The notes beneath the pieces were generated by a model that saw only the letters and a list, made by a program, of their open reading frames with translations, made no database searches and was not told where the DNA came from. 56,467 nucleotides of DNA from Candidatus Eisenbergiella stercoravium (GTDB lineage Bacteria; Bacillota; Clostridia; Lachnospirales; Lachnospiraceae). Shown one piece after another: positions 35,003 through 44,180 of the stretch; position 1 is the first letter of the stretch, and the number at the start of each line of letters is the position of its first letter. A program made the translations under genes and the position numbers. Location: NCBI GenBank assembly GCA_019113175.1, contig DXHY01000084.1:1-56467 (forward strand), given 5' to 3'.

Positions 35003-36163
35003 TTAATAAAATACGTGTCCCCCGATATTGATTCCCTCAAGCCCCGGAATAGGCGTCCGGAAAAACACACAGGTTCCCACGTTTGTAACACCGCTCATGG
35101 CTTCATCAGCAGCCCGGTAACAGCTGGATGTTGCCCTGTTTTCCGCAAGCGCCAGAGCCAGGCGGCCCGTGGACACCGGTTCAAACTGGCCGCTCTGATA
35201 AATAACCCCTGAAAGAGTATTGGGAAATACGGAGCTGAGCACCCGGTTGATCACCACCGCTCCGACGGCAACCTGTCCTTCATAGGGTTCTCCTCCCGCT
35301 TCGCAGTAAATCAGGTTTGCCAGAAGATATCTGTCATCCTCCGTGAAGGTCACCTCGGAAATATCGCGCCAGCTTGACTGAGCCGCCAGGCGGGATTTGC
35401 GGATTTCCTCCTCCAGCTGCTTCTGCAGCGCCGCGATGTTTTCATCCTGCGCCGCCATCTGGGCCTCCAGTGCCTCCACCTGGGCTTCCGCAGTTGCAAT
35501 CTGATCCGAATAGGCGGAGATGCTGCTCTGTGTCTGACTGATCAGGCCGGAGAAGCGTTGATGCTCCGCCTCTGCGGACGCCTGCATTTCCTCCAGCTGA
35601 TCCATATCCGCTTCCAGCTGTGCTTCCTTTTCCTCCACTGCCTTCCTGGCCGCCTGATAGGATGCCAGCATTTTCTGATCATAGGAAGCCATCTGAGTAA
35701 AATATTCCGTCATATTCAGAATTTCACCCAGCGAATCCGCAGAAAGGATCGCCTCCAGGTAGGAGGTACTGCTTCTTTCGTAGGAATACTGAATCCGTTT
35801 CTTCAGGCAGAGATACTGCCTTTCCTCCGTTGCCTTTGCCTCCGCAAGCTCCTCCTGCGTCGTTTCAATCTCTCCGTTTTTTGCGATGATATTGTTTTCG
35901 ATCTCTTCCAGGTTGCTGCTGACTTCAGCGAGCTGGCTGTTCAGGCTGTTCAGTTCCCCCTGAAGGCCGCTCTGGGCCGCTTCCATACTGGTGATGTTTT
36001 CCTCCTGAGCGTTCTTCTGATTTTCGGTGGCTTCTCTTTCTTCCTTCGCGTTTTCCAGCTTCTCTCTCGTATCCGAAGTGGCGTTCGCACCCAGCCGTGG
36101 GACCGTAAGCATGACCAGCACAAGGATTCCGGCGATCAGCCTGCGCTTTCCCATTCTTTTCAT
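35003..36163 (-). CDS. Secreted cell wall hydrolase with coiled coil and SleB-like domain
   Basis: A 386-residue exported protein. A signal peptide occupies about 1-28 (LIAGILVLVMLTVPRLGANA). A long coiled coil of PcsB/CwlO type spans about 30-265. The C-terminal 120 residues are a Hydrolase_2 (SleB/CwlJ) domain: DRYLLANLIYCEAGGEPYEGQVAVGAVVINRV holds the catalytic Glu of YCEAGGE, and VYEFGHVF-like IGGHVFY ends the protein. It should cut peptidoglycan, with the coiled coil setting localisation. GAGGAG precedes the ATG. It is last in the yrdC-rpiB-upp-comEB strand group, though independent transcription is possible. Confidence 0.9.
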   Translation of the reverse strand: MKRMGKRRLIAGILVLVMLTVPRLGANATSDTREKLENAKEEREATENQKNAQEENITSMEAAQSGLQGELNSLNSQLAEVSSNLEEIENNIIAKNGEIETTQEELAEAKATEERQYLCLKKRIQYSYERSSTSYLEAILSADSLGEILNMTEYFTQMASYDQKMLASYQAARKAVEEKEAQLEADMDQLEEMQASAEAEHQRFSGLISQTQSSISAYSDQIATAEAQVEALEAQMAAQDENIAALQKQLEEEIRKSRLAAQSSWRDISEVTFTEDDRYLLANLIYCEAGGEPYEGQVAVGAVVINRVLSSVFPNTLSGVIYQSGQFEPVSTGRLALALAENRATSSCYRAADEAMSGVTNVGTCVFFRTPIPGLEGINIGGHVFY

Positions 36164-36195
36164 CCGTAATTCTCCTCTTCCATCTTCCAGTCGGT

Positions 36196-36675
36196 CTAAA
36201 GGTTAAGAACCACGCTCCGACCAGCCGGTTCATATTTCCGACAGCGCACGCCGGCGGCGTCCAGCATCCGCTTGGATGCACGCACGGAAGGCGTATCCGC
36301 GTATTTGTCACATTCGTACACAATCTCCCGGATTCCGCTCTGGATGATGGCTTTCGCACATTCATTGCAGGGGAACAGAGAAACGTACAGCCTTGCCCCC
36401 GCCAGACTTCCCCCTCTGTAATTCAGGATAGCATTCAGCTCACTGTGCGTCACATAGGGATATTTGGTATTCTCTTCCTCTCCATATTTATCCCACGGGA
36501 ATTCATCATCGGAGCAGCCAATCGGAAAACCATTGTAGCCCATGGATAAAATCTTGTTATCACTGCTGACAATGCAGGCCCCAACCTGCGTATTGGGATC
36601 CTTTGAACGCATCCCCGACAGTTTGGCCACTCCCATAAAATATTCATCCCACGTGATGTAATCCTGTCTCTTCAC
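36196..36675 (-). CDS. dCMP deaminase (ComEB family)
   Basis: A 159-residue cytidine/deoxycytidylate deaminase. The zinc site is H77, C103 and C106 with the proton-shuttle E79 (HSELNAIL, PCNECAKAI). It turns dCMP into dUMP for dTTP synthesis. Its length and WDEYFMGVAKLSGMRSKDPNTQVGACIV start are typical of the ComEB/dCMP deaminase family. It follows upp by 17 bases, in keeping with a pyrimidine salvage operon. Confidence 0.93.
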   Translation of the reverse strand: MKRQDYITWDEYFMGVAKLSGMRSKDPNTQVGACIVSSDNKILSMGYNGFPIGCSDDEFPWDKYGEEENTKYPYVTHSELNAILNYRGGSLAGARLYVSLFPCNECAKAIIQSGIREIVYECDKYADTPSVRASKRMLDAAGVRCRKYEPAGRSVVLNL

Positions 36676-36692
36676 GGCAGCTCCTTTCCCGT

Positions 36693-37322
36693 TTACTTTG
36701 TTCCGAAAATCCTGTCGCCCGCATCTCCAAGGCCGGGCACGATGTATCCGTGATCATTCAGCTTCTCATCCAGCGCTCCCACATACAGATCCACATCCGG
36801 ATGCTCCTTCTGCATCCGGGCAATTCCCTCCGGTGCGGCAATAATGCACATGAAATGAATTTTTCTGCATCCCTTTTCCTTCAGCATCCGGATGGCCGCA
36901 ACAGAAGAGCCGCCTGTGGCGAGCATGGGATCCACCACAAAAACCTCTCTTTCCGCACAGTCAGCGGGAAGCTTGCAGTAATATTCCACCGGCTCCAGCG
37001 TTTCCGGATCGCGGTACAGTCCGATATGCCCTACTTTTGCGGCAGGGATCAGATTCAGCACGCCATCCACCATGCCAAGACCAGCACGCAGGATCGGTAC
37101 AATCGCCATCTTTTTTCCCCGAAGCTCCTTCACCGTTGTCTTACAGATCGGGGTTGTAATCTCCACATCCGTAAGCGGAAGATTTCTGGTAGCTTCATAG
37201 CAGATCAGCATTGCAATCTCTCCGATGGTCTGACGGAAATCCTTGGTTCCCGTCTCGATTCTTCTGATATAGCCAATCTTGTGCTGAATAAGCGGGTGAT
37301 CCATTACTACTACCTTTGACAT
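36693..37322 (-). CDS. upp: Uracil phosphoribosyltransferase
   Basis: A 209-residue enzyme that salvages uracil to UMP using PRPP. The PRPP loop is [10 protein letters not shown] (D131-S140), and the uracil site [17 protein letters not shown] ends the protein. [20 protein letters not shown] is the standard start; AGGAGGGAAAAAAC lies directly before its ATG, so I set the start at 37322 and not at the upstream in-frame codon. rpiB lies 23 bases upstream. Confidence 0.97.
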   Translation of the reverse strand: MSKVVVMDHPLIQHKIGYIRRIETGTKDFRQTIGEIAMLICYEATRNLPLTDVEITTPICKTTVKELRGKKMAIVPILRAGLGMVDGVLNLIPAAKVGHIGLYRDPETLEPVEYYCKLPADCAEREVFVVDPMLATGGSSVAAIRMLKEKGCRKIHFMCIIAAPEGIARMQKEHPDVDLYVGALDEKLNDHGYIVPGLGDAGDRIFGTK

Positions 37323-37345
37323 GTTTTTTCCCTCCTGTTTTTCTC

Positions 37346-37792
37346 TCACTGTTCTTTTTCCAAAGCCGTTATTTTCCCAACCCTCCGCGCATGCTTTTCC
37401 TCACCGGAAAACGATGTGCCGAGGAAGGTTTCCACAATGCTGAGGGCCAGATTTTTTCCGATAATTCCCGCTCCCATCGCCAGCATGTTCGCGTCATTAT
37501 GCTCTCTGGTCAGCCTTGCTGATACCGTATCCGCGCAAAGCGCGCACCGGATCCCCTTCACCTTGTTGGCGACAATGGAAATTCCGATTCCTGTCGTGCA
37601 GATCACAATCCCCCTGTCGCATTTTCCCGCTGCCACCGCTTCCGCAGCCGCTTTTCCATAATCCGGATAATCACAGGAGGCTTCATCAAAACAGCCGAAA
37701 TCTTCCCATTCCAGTCCCTGTCCGTCCAGATAACGGATCACCTCCTGCTTCAGCGCATAACCTCCATGGTCACAACCCAATGCAATCTTCAT
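37346..37792 (-). CDS. rpiB: Ribose 5-phosphate isomerase B
   Basis: A 148-residue protein of the RpiB/LacAB family that interconverts ribose 5-phosphate and ribulose 5-phosphate. [13 protein letters not shown] opens the protein. C65 in CTTGIGIS is the catalytic cysteine and H98 in REHNDANML the partner histidine. The start at 37792 has GGAGGAAAGT directly upstream. A perfect 9-base hairpin (37808-37816/37830-37838) lies just ahead of that site and may influence translation. Confidence 0.96.
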   Translation of the reverse strand: MKIALGCDHGGYALKQEVIRYLDGQGLEWEDFGCFDEASCDYPDYGKAAAEAVAAGKCDRGIVICTTGIGISIVANKVKGIRCALCADTVSARLTREHNDANMLAMGAGIIGKNLALSIVETFLGTSFSGEEKHARRVGKITALEKEQ

Positions 37793-37851
37793 ACTTTCCT
37801 CCATATCCGGGATTTACGGCAATATGACATAAATCCCGTTTTCTGCTCTGT

Positions 37852-38901
37852 TTATACCTCAATCACATGATGGCCCGCAGCCTTCAAAAGCCTGTTCATG
37901 ATGGCCTGTCCCATCCCATGGGAGGAAAAGGCCTCCGAATACATCACCTCTGTCCCTTCATCGTCAAATTCTCTCAGGATCCGGTACAGGCTGTGGGCAA
38001 TCGCTTCCTCATCCTCCCTGCTTCCCACGCTCTTTATGCTGTCCGCATGATAAAGAGAAACCGTTTCATCTGTGGCGATCACTCCCGTTTTCTTTCCTTC
38101 CTCTTGCGCCCGTCTGCAGAGATCATTGATGCAGGCCACCACCCTTCCAGGTTCTCCCTCCACAACGGCCAGTTCTCCCTTTGGGGCATAATGCCGGTAT
38201 TTCATGCCGGGCGCCTTCGGCCGCTGTGTTGAAGCCGCATCCAGGATGGTGCGGTCCACCGATACCTGTCCCAGAACCTTCTCCAGCATTTCCTGCGTCA
38301 CGTATCCGGGTCTCAGGATCATCGGCTCCTCTTCTGTCAGATCCACGATCGTGGACTCCAGACCGATTCCCACATCACCGCCGTCCAGAATCATGTCAAT
38401 TTTCCCATCCATATCCTCCGCCACATACCGGGCGCTGGTGGGGCTTGGCCTTCCGGATGTATTCGCACTCGGCGCCGCAACAAATCCGCCCGCCGCATCA
38501 ATCATTCTCCGGGCTACAGGATGCGAGGGAAAACGCACCGCCACTGTGGAAAGACCTCCGGTTGTTTCCTGTGGTACCACATCCTTTTTTTTCAGAATCA
38601 TAGTCAGAGGACCCGGCCAGAACGCGCGTGCGATCAGTTCCGCCCTTCCGTCAGGATCCCAGGCGATTCTGTCCAGATCAGAAAAGCGGCAGATATGCAC
38701 AATCAGAGGATTATCCGAAGGCCTGCCCTTCGCAGCATAGATCTTTCTGGAAGATTCCGGATTCAGCGCGTCTCCGCCAAGACCGTATACTGTCTCCGTA
38801 GGAAAGGCCACCAGCCCCCCTGCCTTCAGAATCTCACCTGCCCGCTTCAGCTTTTCTTCATCTTCTCCGCTGCCATCCATTACTTCATAAAGGGTTTTCA
38901 T
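37852..38901 (-). CDS. ywlC: L-threonylcarbamoyladenylate synthase (Sua5 type)
   Basis: A 349-residue protein making threonylcarbamoyl-AMP, the donor for t6A at position 37 of ANN-decoding tRNAs. The N-terminal YrdC domain has GGLVAFPTETVYGLGGDA, KGRPSDNPLIVH and PSANTSGRPSPT. The C-terminal Sua5 domain covers the last 130 residues. The start at 38901 (MKTLYEVMDGSG) matches homologues; 74 upstream open codons are not part of it. The gene begins the ywlC-rpiB-upp group that is common in Firmicutes. Confidence 0.94.
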   Translation of the reverse strand: MKTLYEVMDGSGEDEEKLKRAGEILKAGGLVAFPTETVYGLGGDALNPESSRKIYAAKGRPSDNPLIVHICRFSDLDRIAWDPDGRAELIARAFWPGPLTMILKKKDVVPQETTGGLSTVAVRFPSHPVARRMIDAAGGFVAAPSANTSGRPSPTSARYVAEDMDGKIDMILDGGDVGIGLESTIVDLTEEEPMILRPGYVTQEMLEKVLGQVSVDRTILDAASTQRPKAPGMKYRHYAPKGELAVVEGEPGRVVACINDLCRRAQEEGKKTGVIATDETVSLYHADSIKSVGSREDEEAIAHSLYRILREFDDEGTEVMYSEAFSSHGMGQAIMNRLLKAAGHHVIEV

Positions 38902-39156
38902 CGTTTTAACTTCTTTCCGTCTCTTTTGCAGGAGGACTTCTACTCCATCATCAAAGCATCTCATGCAAAAAAAGGCCTGCCTGTAAGCAGACCCTTCCTT
39001 CTTTTCTGCTCTCCAGGGATGTAAAGACCAACAGCCTTTACATCCGCTCCGCCCAATTATATCACATCCTGCCTTCTCAGGGAAGTCCCCTGAGGCATCG
39101 GGAAGCCGCTCCGGACAGGTCATGAACCATGTGGAAGAGAACAGCCGAGCCCCGGC

Positions 39157-39876
39157 TCAGCCCGGGGAAGAATGAAGATGATTTAAGTACTGCATCAGCG
39201 CCATATGGATATGCCATGCCAGCTTTTCCTGATAGTAGTCATCAGAAAGCTTCGCTGCCTCCTCCCGGTTGGAAAGGAATCCGCATTCCACAATCACAAG
39301 AGGCCGTCCGGTTTTTTTCAGAAGATAATAACTGTCGTTTGCCCTGGACGTCCGATGATTTTCCGGATCCAGCTTTTCCACAAGACGGTCCTGGATCAGA
39401 CCTGCCGCATATTTCCCTGCCGCGCTGTTCTGATAGTAGAAGACCTGCGCGCCCTTTACATACTCTTCATCATAGCTGTTCTGATGAATGCTCACAGCAA
39501 TATCCGGCTGCGCCTCCTCAATGAGCTGGATTCGCTGTTTCATATCCTGAACCTTTTTATTGGATGCATTCTCATCATACAGTCCGGTGTCAGTTGTCCG
39601 GGTCATTACCACTCTGACATCCGAAGCCTCCAGAAACAGCTTCAGCTTTTCGGCGATCTGCAGATTCAGATCCTTCTCCAGCTCTCCGTTCACTCCCACC
39701 TTTCCCGGATCAATGCCGCCGTGTCCCGCATCGATCACCACGCAGGGAGTATCTTCTTCCTCTGCCCGGCCTTCATTTACCAGTATGGCCGTCTGGCCGG
39801 CCGACCAGAAAACAGCACTCAGCAGAAGAACCGTCGCAGCCCCTTTCAGCATTCCTTCCTTTAATTCCGTCCTCAT
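39157..39876 (-). CDS. N-acetylmuramoyl-L-alanine amidase, CwlD-like
   Basis: A 239-residue Amidase_3 protein. A membrane or signal segment lies at about 12-33. The zinc ligands are H52 (IDAGHGGIDPG), E67 and H131 (VSIHQNS), and the catalytic glutamate is E197 (VIVECGFLSN). Size and layout fit CwlD, which removes peptides from muramic acid to make muramic-delta-lactam in the spore cortex. Other amidases of similar size exist, so the symbol is omitted. It lies between the Sua5 gene and a GH18 gene on one strand. Confidence 0.88.
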   Translation of the reverse strand: MRTELKEGMLKGAATVLLLSAVFWSAGQTAILVNEGRAEEEDTPCVVIDAGHGGIDPGKVGVNGELEKDLNLQIAEKLKLFLEASDVRVVMTRTTDTGLYDENASNKKVQDMKQRIQLIEEAQPDIAVSIHQNSYDEEYVKGAQVFYYQNSAAGKYAAGLIQDRLVEKLDPENHRTSRANDSYYLLKKTGRPLVIVECGFLSNREEAAKLSDDYYQEKLAWHIHMALMQYLNHLHSSPG

Positions 39877-39973
39877 TGGCTCTCCCGCGCTCCATTTTCT
39901 TTATTATATGAACGCCGGATGAGGAAAAGAACGGAAGATCCCCGGAAAACACCACTGTCTCTTCAGCCTGCCG

Positions 39974-41644
39974 TCAGCCGTTTACAAAATCTGAAATTAT
40001 TGTCCAAACCTCCGGATGCCCGGACTCATAGCCCAGCTTCCAGGCAGCCGCGCCGCCGATTCCGTATTCCTTCATCACATTCATCTTAGCCTGAATGGAC
40101 TGCTCATCCTCCAGCCACACCTGAAAAAACGCACCGTTTTCTTCAAATTCCGCATAATTCTGACAGGTGGTCTCATCCCAGACGGCTTCAATCCCTCTCT
40201 GCGCAAGGAAGTCTTCCGCCGTTGTCATTCCCACCGCCTGACTTTTCACACCTTCAGACGTCGTCTCCCAGATGCGGGTATAAAATGGAACCGCGTTGAT
40301 CACCTTTTCCGCAGGAACATACTGAACCATGGTGCTGATTCCTTCTTCCACGTAATCAATGGAAGCCACGCTTCCCGTCTCCTGAGAGCCGCCATAGTGC
40401 TCATCATAGCCCATAATAATGACATAATCTGCCACGATTCCCTGTTCCTTCCAATGATAATGGGAATTGTAGCCCCTGGGCACATAATTGTCTACGGAAA
40501 GCACCAGCCCGTTCGCACGGCAGGGAATGGAAAGCTCTCTTATAAACTCAATGTAGTCCTCTCCCGCGTCACCCGGCACCTGTTCAAAATCCACATTGAT
40601 ACCGTCCACTCCGAGAGACAAAGCCTCGTTTACCAGACCTTCAATCAGCTTCTGCCGCTTACTGGTATAGGACAGAACTTCCCTCGTATCCACATCATAA
40701 GTGAAGTTATCGACAAGCGCCCATACCTCCAGGCCCCTGTTATGGGCCTCCTGCACATAGGAACTGCTTCCGATGCTGACAAAATTTCCGTCATTATCGT
40801 TCAGGAAAAACCAGGTAGGAGAAATCACGTTCATCCCGCTCACTCCTTCCAGCACCTCGGAAAGAGTTGCATTGGCCGCCTCACTGGTCACCTGATGCCA
40901 GCCGAGGCTGATACGATAATCTCTGTGGATCGAAGTATACTCCGGTTCCGCATAATCGGTGACAGGAATCAGCGTCTCGCTGCGTTCGTTCTTCAGTCTT
41001 TTATTTTCCACATAACCGATGAAGCCGTCCCGGGTCGCCACCTTACTCCAGGTTTCCATTGTCTCCATCACCGTAACCTGGTCGCCAGCGCTCACTTCCG
41101 TCAGAATATCGCTCTTGATTCCCCCCTGATAACGAACTGCCGTATTCTTTTTAATATCTGCCGCCAGATGCTCGTCCCATACCGTTGTCAACACCACCCG
41201 GTTCGGCTCCGTATACAGAGTATAGGAAAAATTGGTATACTTCTTCACATAGTCCAGCGCCACATACATCACGCCATCTTCCAGGTAAGCAGGTATGTAG
41301 GCTTCCTCTCCCGCCTCACCCGCGCGTGCGTAAATGATCTCATCCGGCGTGGTATACAAAAGCCACCCTTCATTATAATCCGCATAAAATCTGTCATTCA
41401 GATACATATGTACCGTTTCCAGCGGAAGATAGCACCTGCCGTCCCTTACAGTTCCCTTTTCCTCCCGTATCTCATCATTTATCACCAGCGCCGCCTCATC
41501 GTCTGCCGTAAGGCCGAAATACGCATTCAGATCCATTCGCTCCTCAGAATAGGAGAAGCGTTCCACGACCTTCATCCCAAATGTAATGGCGACAATCGCG
41601 AAAATAAGGACGACCGCGATGATCACCGGAATTGCTTTTTTCAT
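39974..41644 (-). CDS. GH18-family glycosidase, YaaH/SleL-like
   Basis: A 556-residue exported protein. A membrane segment or uncleaved signal lies at about 5-24. The first 150 residues contain beta-rich repeats of the copper-amine-oxidase-like type (CYLPLETVHMYLNDRFYADYN; YVALDYVKKYTNF), and an SH3-like stretch follows near 180-230. The catalytic GH18 barrel has VDGINVDFEQV with the acid E354 and D352. YaaH/SleL enzymes cleave peptidoglycan or cortex fragments. The usual LysM domain is replaced by the SH3-like part. AGGAGG precedes the ATG. Confidence 0.87.
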   Translation of the reverse strand: MKKAIPVIIAVVLIFAIVAITFGMKVVERFSYSEERMDLNAYFGLTADDEAALVINDEIREEKGTVRDGRCYLPLETVHMYLNDRFYADYNEGWLLYTTPDEIIYARAGEAGEEAYIPAYLEDGVMYVALDYVKKYTNFSYTLYTEPNRVVLTTVWDEHLAADIKKNTAVRYQGGIKSDILTEVSAGDQVTVMETMETWSKVATRDGFIGYVENKRLKNERSETLIPVTDYAEPEYTSIHRDYRISLGWHQVTSEAANATLSEVLEGVSGMNVISPTWFFLNDNDGNFVSIGSSSYVQEAHNRGLEVWALVDNFTYDVDTREVLSYTSKRQKLIEGLVNEALSLGVDGINVDFEQVPGDAGEDYIEFIRELSIPCRANGLVLSVDNYVPRGYNSHYHWKEQGIVADYVIIMGYDEHYGGSQETGSVASIDYVEEGISTMVQYVPAEKVINAVPFYTRIWETTSEGVKSQAVGMTTAEDFLAQRGIEAVWDETTCQNYAEFEENGAFFQVWLEDEQSIQAKMNVMKEYGIGGAAAWKLGYESGHPEVWTIISDFVNG

Positions 41645-41854
41645 CTTCCGTAACCTCCTGACCGTCCTTATTATATCAGACTATTGAAACATCGTCATTA
41701 CCTATTTTTACATGTATCATCGCAGTCTTGTGTTTTCGTTAATCCCGCAGATACGTGCAGCAGCGGTACGGGGGCCCGCATTGCACAGCCGCAGAATCTC
41801 TTACATTCATTTTCATTCGTTTTCAGACAGAAAGCTGCTGCATTCCGAAACAGC

Positions 41855-42064
41855 CTACGGGCACTTCACCTTGTCGTATCTGACCTGAGTCAGCCTGCCC
41901 TGCTCGTCCATGACAAAATCCGGCATGTACACAGCATCCTCACAGACGAAATATTTCTTTGCAATCTCCTCAGGAGAAGCGGGCTTTCCCTCCAGATACA
42001 GATCCACGCCCTGTCCGCTGATCCTTTTCAAATGCTTTTTAAGCTCGATCTCATCGTCGTTCAT
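41855..42064 (-). CDS. Small conserved hypothetical protein
   Basis: A 69-residue protein starting at MNDDEIELKKHLKRIS, with GGGAGGGAATTTGTC upstream. It is acidic at the start and ends QVRYDKVKCP. The sequence SPEEIAKKYFVCEDAVYMPDFVMDEQGRLTQV looks structured, but I know no family. It reads alone ahead of a 660-base gap. Confidence 0.6.
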   Translation of the reverse strand: MNDDEIELKKHLKRISGQGVDLYLEGKPASPEEIAKKYFVCEDAVYMPDFVMDEQGRLTQVRYDKVKCP

Positions 42065-42595
42065 GACAAATTCCCTCCCTGTGTGTACAAAGGGACATAA
42101 CAGAGCTCCGTTCAGAACAGTTTCCCAAAAGGACGTGATATATAAACCCCTATGCCCTCTGTTCATGCGGCAGCGGCGATGTTTCGCAAGCCTGAAAAGA
42201 TGCTCCCGGACGTGTATCGCGAAATTCCTGCAAAGATATACCTAAATAAACCATTTGCAATTATTTTTTTGAATTAAACATTGTCCAGGTGAAAATTTTG
42301 GAAATGATTTCTTTCCCGACAGGCACATAAGCCTGTAAGACCTCCTCATACTATATGGATGAGGCAACAGCGAAACCGCCACAGCATGCCGTCCGCTGTC
42401 TGGCAGATGCAGAAGAACCGCCATAACGCGGCGTCTTCTGAAGAATTGCTTAAAATATGATAACGGAAAAATTCCGGCTTCGGCTCCCCTCCTTCTGATA
42501 CGGAGTGACCGGAAGCATCTTTAGAGAAATTATATCCGATATCCGGCAAAATGGCAAGCAATTTGTAAAAAAAAAGTGAAACAATGCCCGGATGC
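42065..42595. other. Gap without recognisable gene
   Basis: I see no gene here. A hairpin of ACAGGC/GCCTGT type lies near 42319-42336. The frames that are open for 60-70 codons on the minus strand (to 42424 and 42561) have no ribosome site and no recognisable product. Confidence 0.5.
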
Positions 42596-42624
42596 TTGAC
42601 TTCTTACTGGCCGCAGTATAATAT
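42596..42624 (+). promoter_or_regulatory. Promoter of mecA
   Basis: TTGACT (42596-42601) lies 17 bases before TAATAT (42619-42624), which overlaps a TATAAT at 42617-42622 that would have a 15-base spacer. It lies about 100 bases ahead of the mecA start. Confidence 0.65.
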
Positions 42625-42723
42625 ATCTGTAATCGCAGATACTGTAAATTATGTTCATTTTACGGGCTTTTCAGTCACACAAAGAAGGAATTTCAATATC
42701 TTTATATTAAGGATGTGATCATA

Positions 42724-43470
42724 ATGAAAATTGAGAAAGTGAATGACCATCAGATTCGCTGCACCCTGACCAAGGCTGACCTGGCGGACAGGGAGCTTAA
42801 AATCAGCGAACTTGCTTATGGAACAGAGAAGGCAAAGAGCCTTTTTCGTGATATGATGCAGCAGGCGGCAATCAAATTCGGCTTTGAGGCGGAGGATATT
42901 CCCCTCATGATCGAAGCCATCCCCCTGAATTCGGACTGCATCGTCCTCATCATCACCAAGGTGGAGGACCCGGAGGAACTGGATACCCGTTTCTCCAAAT
43001 TTGCTCCCAGCGTACATGATGACGACAGTCTGGATGACATGATTCAGGATCTGAATGAGGGAGCCGACGATGTCCTCGACCTGTTCCGGCGCATCCACGA
43101 AGGCCGTACAGCCTCCCAGGAAGCGGGGAAAGAGGAGACGCAGAAGCCCGCTTCCGCCAAAAAAGAGGAAGCGCTTCAGATCACCAGAATTTATTCCTTT
43201 GCATCCCTCAATCATATCACCCGGCTCGCTCATGTTCTGGACGGCTTTTACAACGGGATCAATTCCCTTTACAGAGATGCGGGAAAGGATCGCTATCTAC
43301 TGATCGTTTCCAATTCCTCTCATACTCCTGAGGAATTCAATAAGCTCTGCAACTGCCTGTCCGAATATGGCAGACAGGAAAGGTCCGCCCCGGGCGGAGA
43401 AGCCTTCCTCGAGGAGCACTGCGAGCTGATCGTCAGGGATCATGCCCTTCAGTCGTTTGGAAGAATATGA
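42724..43470 (+). CDS. mecA: ClpC adaptor protein MecA
   Basis: A 248-residue protein whose first 90 residues (MKIEKVNDHQIRCTLTKADL, then EKAKSLFRDMMQQAAIKFGFE) form the substrate-binding N domain of MecA, and whose last 90 (RIYSFASLNHITRLAHVL, LIVSNSSHTPEEFNKLCNCLSEYG) form the ClpC-binding domain. A charged linker joins them. MecA delivers targets such as the competence factor ComK to ClpCP in Bacillus; targets in Clostridia are not well known. AAGGA lies ten bases before the ATG at 42724. Confidence 0.92.
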   Translation: MKIEKVNDHQIRCTLTKADLADRELKISELAYGTEKAKSLFRDMMQQAAIKFGFEAEDIPLMIEAIPLNSDCIVLIITKVEDPEELDTRFSKFAPSVHDDDSLDDMIQDLNEGADDVLDLFRRIHEGRTASQEAGKEETQKPASAKKEEALQITRIYSFASLNHITRLAHVLDGFYNGINSLYRDAGKDRYLLIVSNSSHTPEEFNKLCNCLSEYGRQERSAPGGEAFLEEHCELIVRDHALQSFGRI

Positions 43471-43496
43471 TCAGAGAACTGAAAAACAGTTTATAA

Positions 43497-43532
43497 AGGC
43501 GGCGGCGCACCCCTTTCGGTACGCCGCCGCCT
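43497..43532. terminator. Hairpin between convergent mecA and redox gene
   Basis: An 11-base perfect stem AGGCGGCGGCG/CGCCGCCGCCT with a 14-base loop lies between the two stop codons. It has no T-run, so its activity as a terminator is uncertain, but it can serve both directions. Confidence 0.5.
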
Positions 43533-43552
43533 CTGCGTGATAAGGCCGCTTC

Positions 43553-43744
43553 TTATGCTTCTGCAATCGCCTTCATCAGCTCATCAATATCAATACCGTG
43601 AACCATCGCGGCCTCTTCCAGGCTCTCCGCCTGCGCGGAAGGGCAGCCGAGGCAGTGCATTCCCGCGTTCATCAGAACAGGAGCAACCTCAGGATTGGTT
43701 CTCAGGATCTCACCGATTGTCATTTCCTTCGTAATGCCAGCCAT
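43553..43744 (-). CDS. DUF1858 redox-disulfide domain protein
   Basis: A 63-residue protein of the family described as a hybrid-cluster-protein-associated redox disulfide domain. [38 protein letters not shown] has the motif CLGC. The cysteine pair may form a disulfide or bind an iron-sulfur cluster. It reads away from the pyruvate formate-lyase promoter region, with AGGAGG before the ATG. No hybrid-cluster protein gene is nearby, so its partner is unclear. Confidence 0.85.
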   Translation of the reverse strand: MAGITKEMTIGEILRTNPEVAPVLMNAGMHCLGCPSAQAESLEEAAMVHGIDIDELMKAIAEA

Positions 43745-43876
43745 TTCGCCAACCTCCTTTTCTTACGATTTTGCGCCATCCGTTTTTTTCGGAGCCCTCC
43801 GTGCCTTCCGGCCGGTAAGTCACCTCTGACGGCTGCATCCAGTATAATACTTTTTCCCTGAATGCGCAAGATTATG

Positions 43877-43922
43877 TGTGAAATGGCTTTATTTCCTCCT
43901 GTGAAATGGCTTTATTTCCTCC
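43877..43922. repeat. Two perfect tandem 23-base repeats upstream of pflB
   Basis: The 23-base unit starts TGTGAAATGG and ends TTCCTCC, and occurs twice without interruption (43877-43899 and 43900-43922). It ends 44 bases ahead of the -35 of the pflB promoter. It could be a pair of activator or repressor sites, or a slippage product. Confidence 0.7.
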
Positions 43923-43966
43923 TCCCGATAAAAAAAATCATGTCTCCCAAAAAGAACATTCCTGCC

Positions 43967-43996
43967 TTGACGCACCTTTATGGGGTAACATATAAT
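43967..43996 (+). promoter_or_regulatory. Promoter of the pyruvate formate-lyase operon
   Basis: TTGACG (43967-43972), 18 bases, then a perfect TATAAT (43991-43996). The transcript would have a leader of about 180 bases before the TTG start. Confidence 0.75.
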
Positions 43997-44085
43997 ACTA
44001 AAGGCGGATGAGTATGTCCGCTCCGCGCAGACACGCGGAACATTTTAAAAGTAACCGGCCTGCGCCGCAACCGGCGCGCCAACAT

Positions 44086-44136
44086 GTATGAAAGCCGCCG
44101 CTCCGCGCTGCGGCGCTCCGGCAGGCGCTTTCATAC
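44086..44136 (+). repeat. Hairpin in the pflB leader
   Basis: The arms GTATGAAAGC (44086-44095) and GCTTTCATAC (44127-44136) are perfect complements, with GC-rich complementary DNA between them. ATGAAAGCCG within the left arm recurs near 13.6 kb and 49.2 kb. A smaller hairpin, GCTG/CAGC, lies just before the pflB ribosome site. Confidence 0.6.
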
Positions 44137-44180
44137 GGTATATGTTTCATGCTGCCCCATGCAGCAGACAGGAGGAAGTC

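Noticed and set aside
40016-41653. A 545-codon open frame on the plus strand
   Set aside because: It is antisense to the GH18 gene, has no ribosome binding site and no family match.
43877-43922. CRISPR-like repeat
   Set aside because: Only two copies, directly adjoining, without spacers and without cas genes nearby.
44088-44180. ATG at 44088 as start of pflB
   Set aside because: The added 31 residues do not resemble PFL, the ATG lies in a hairpin and has no ribosome site, whereas the TTG at 44181 has AGGAGG at good distance.
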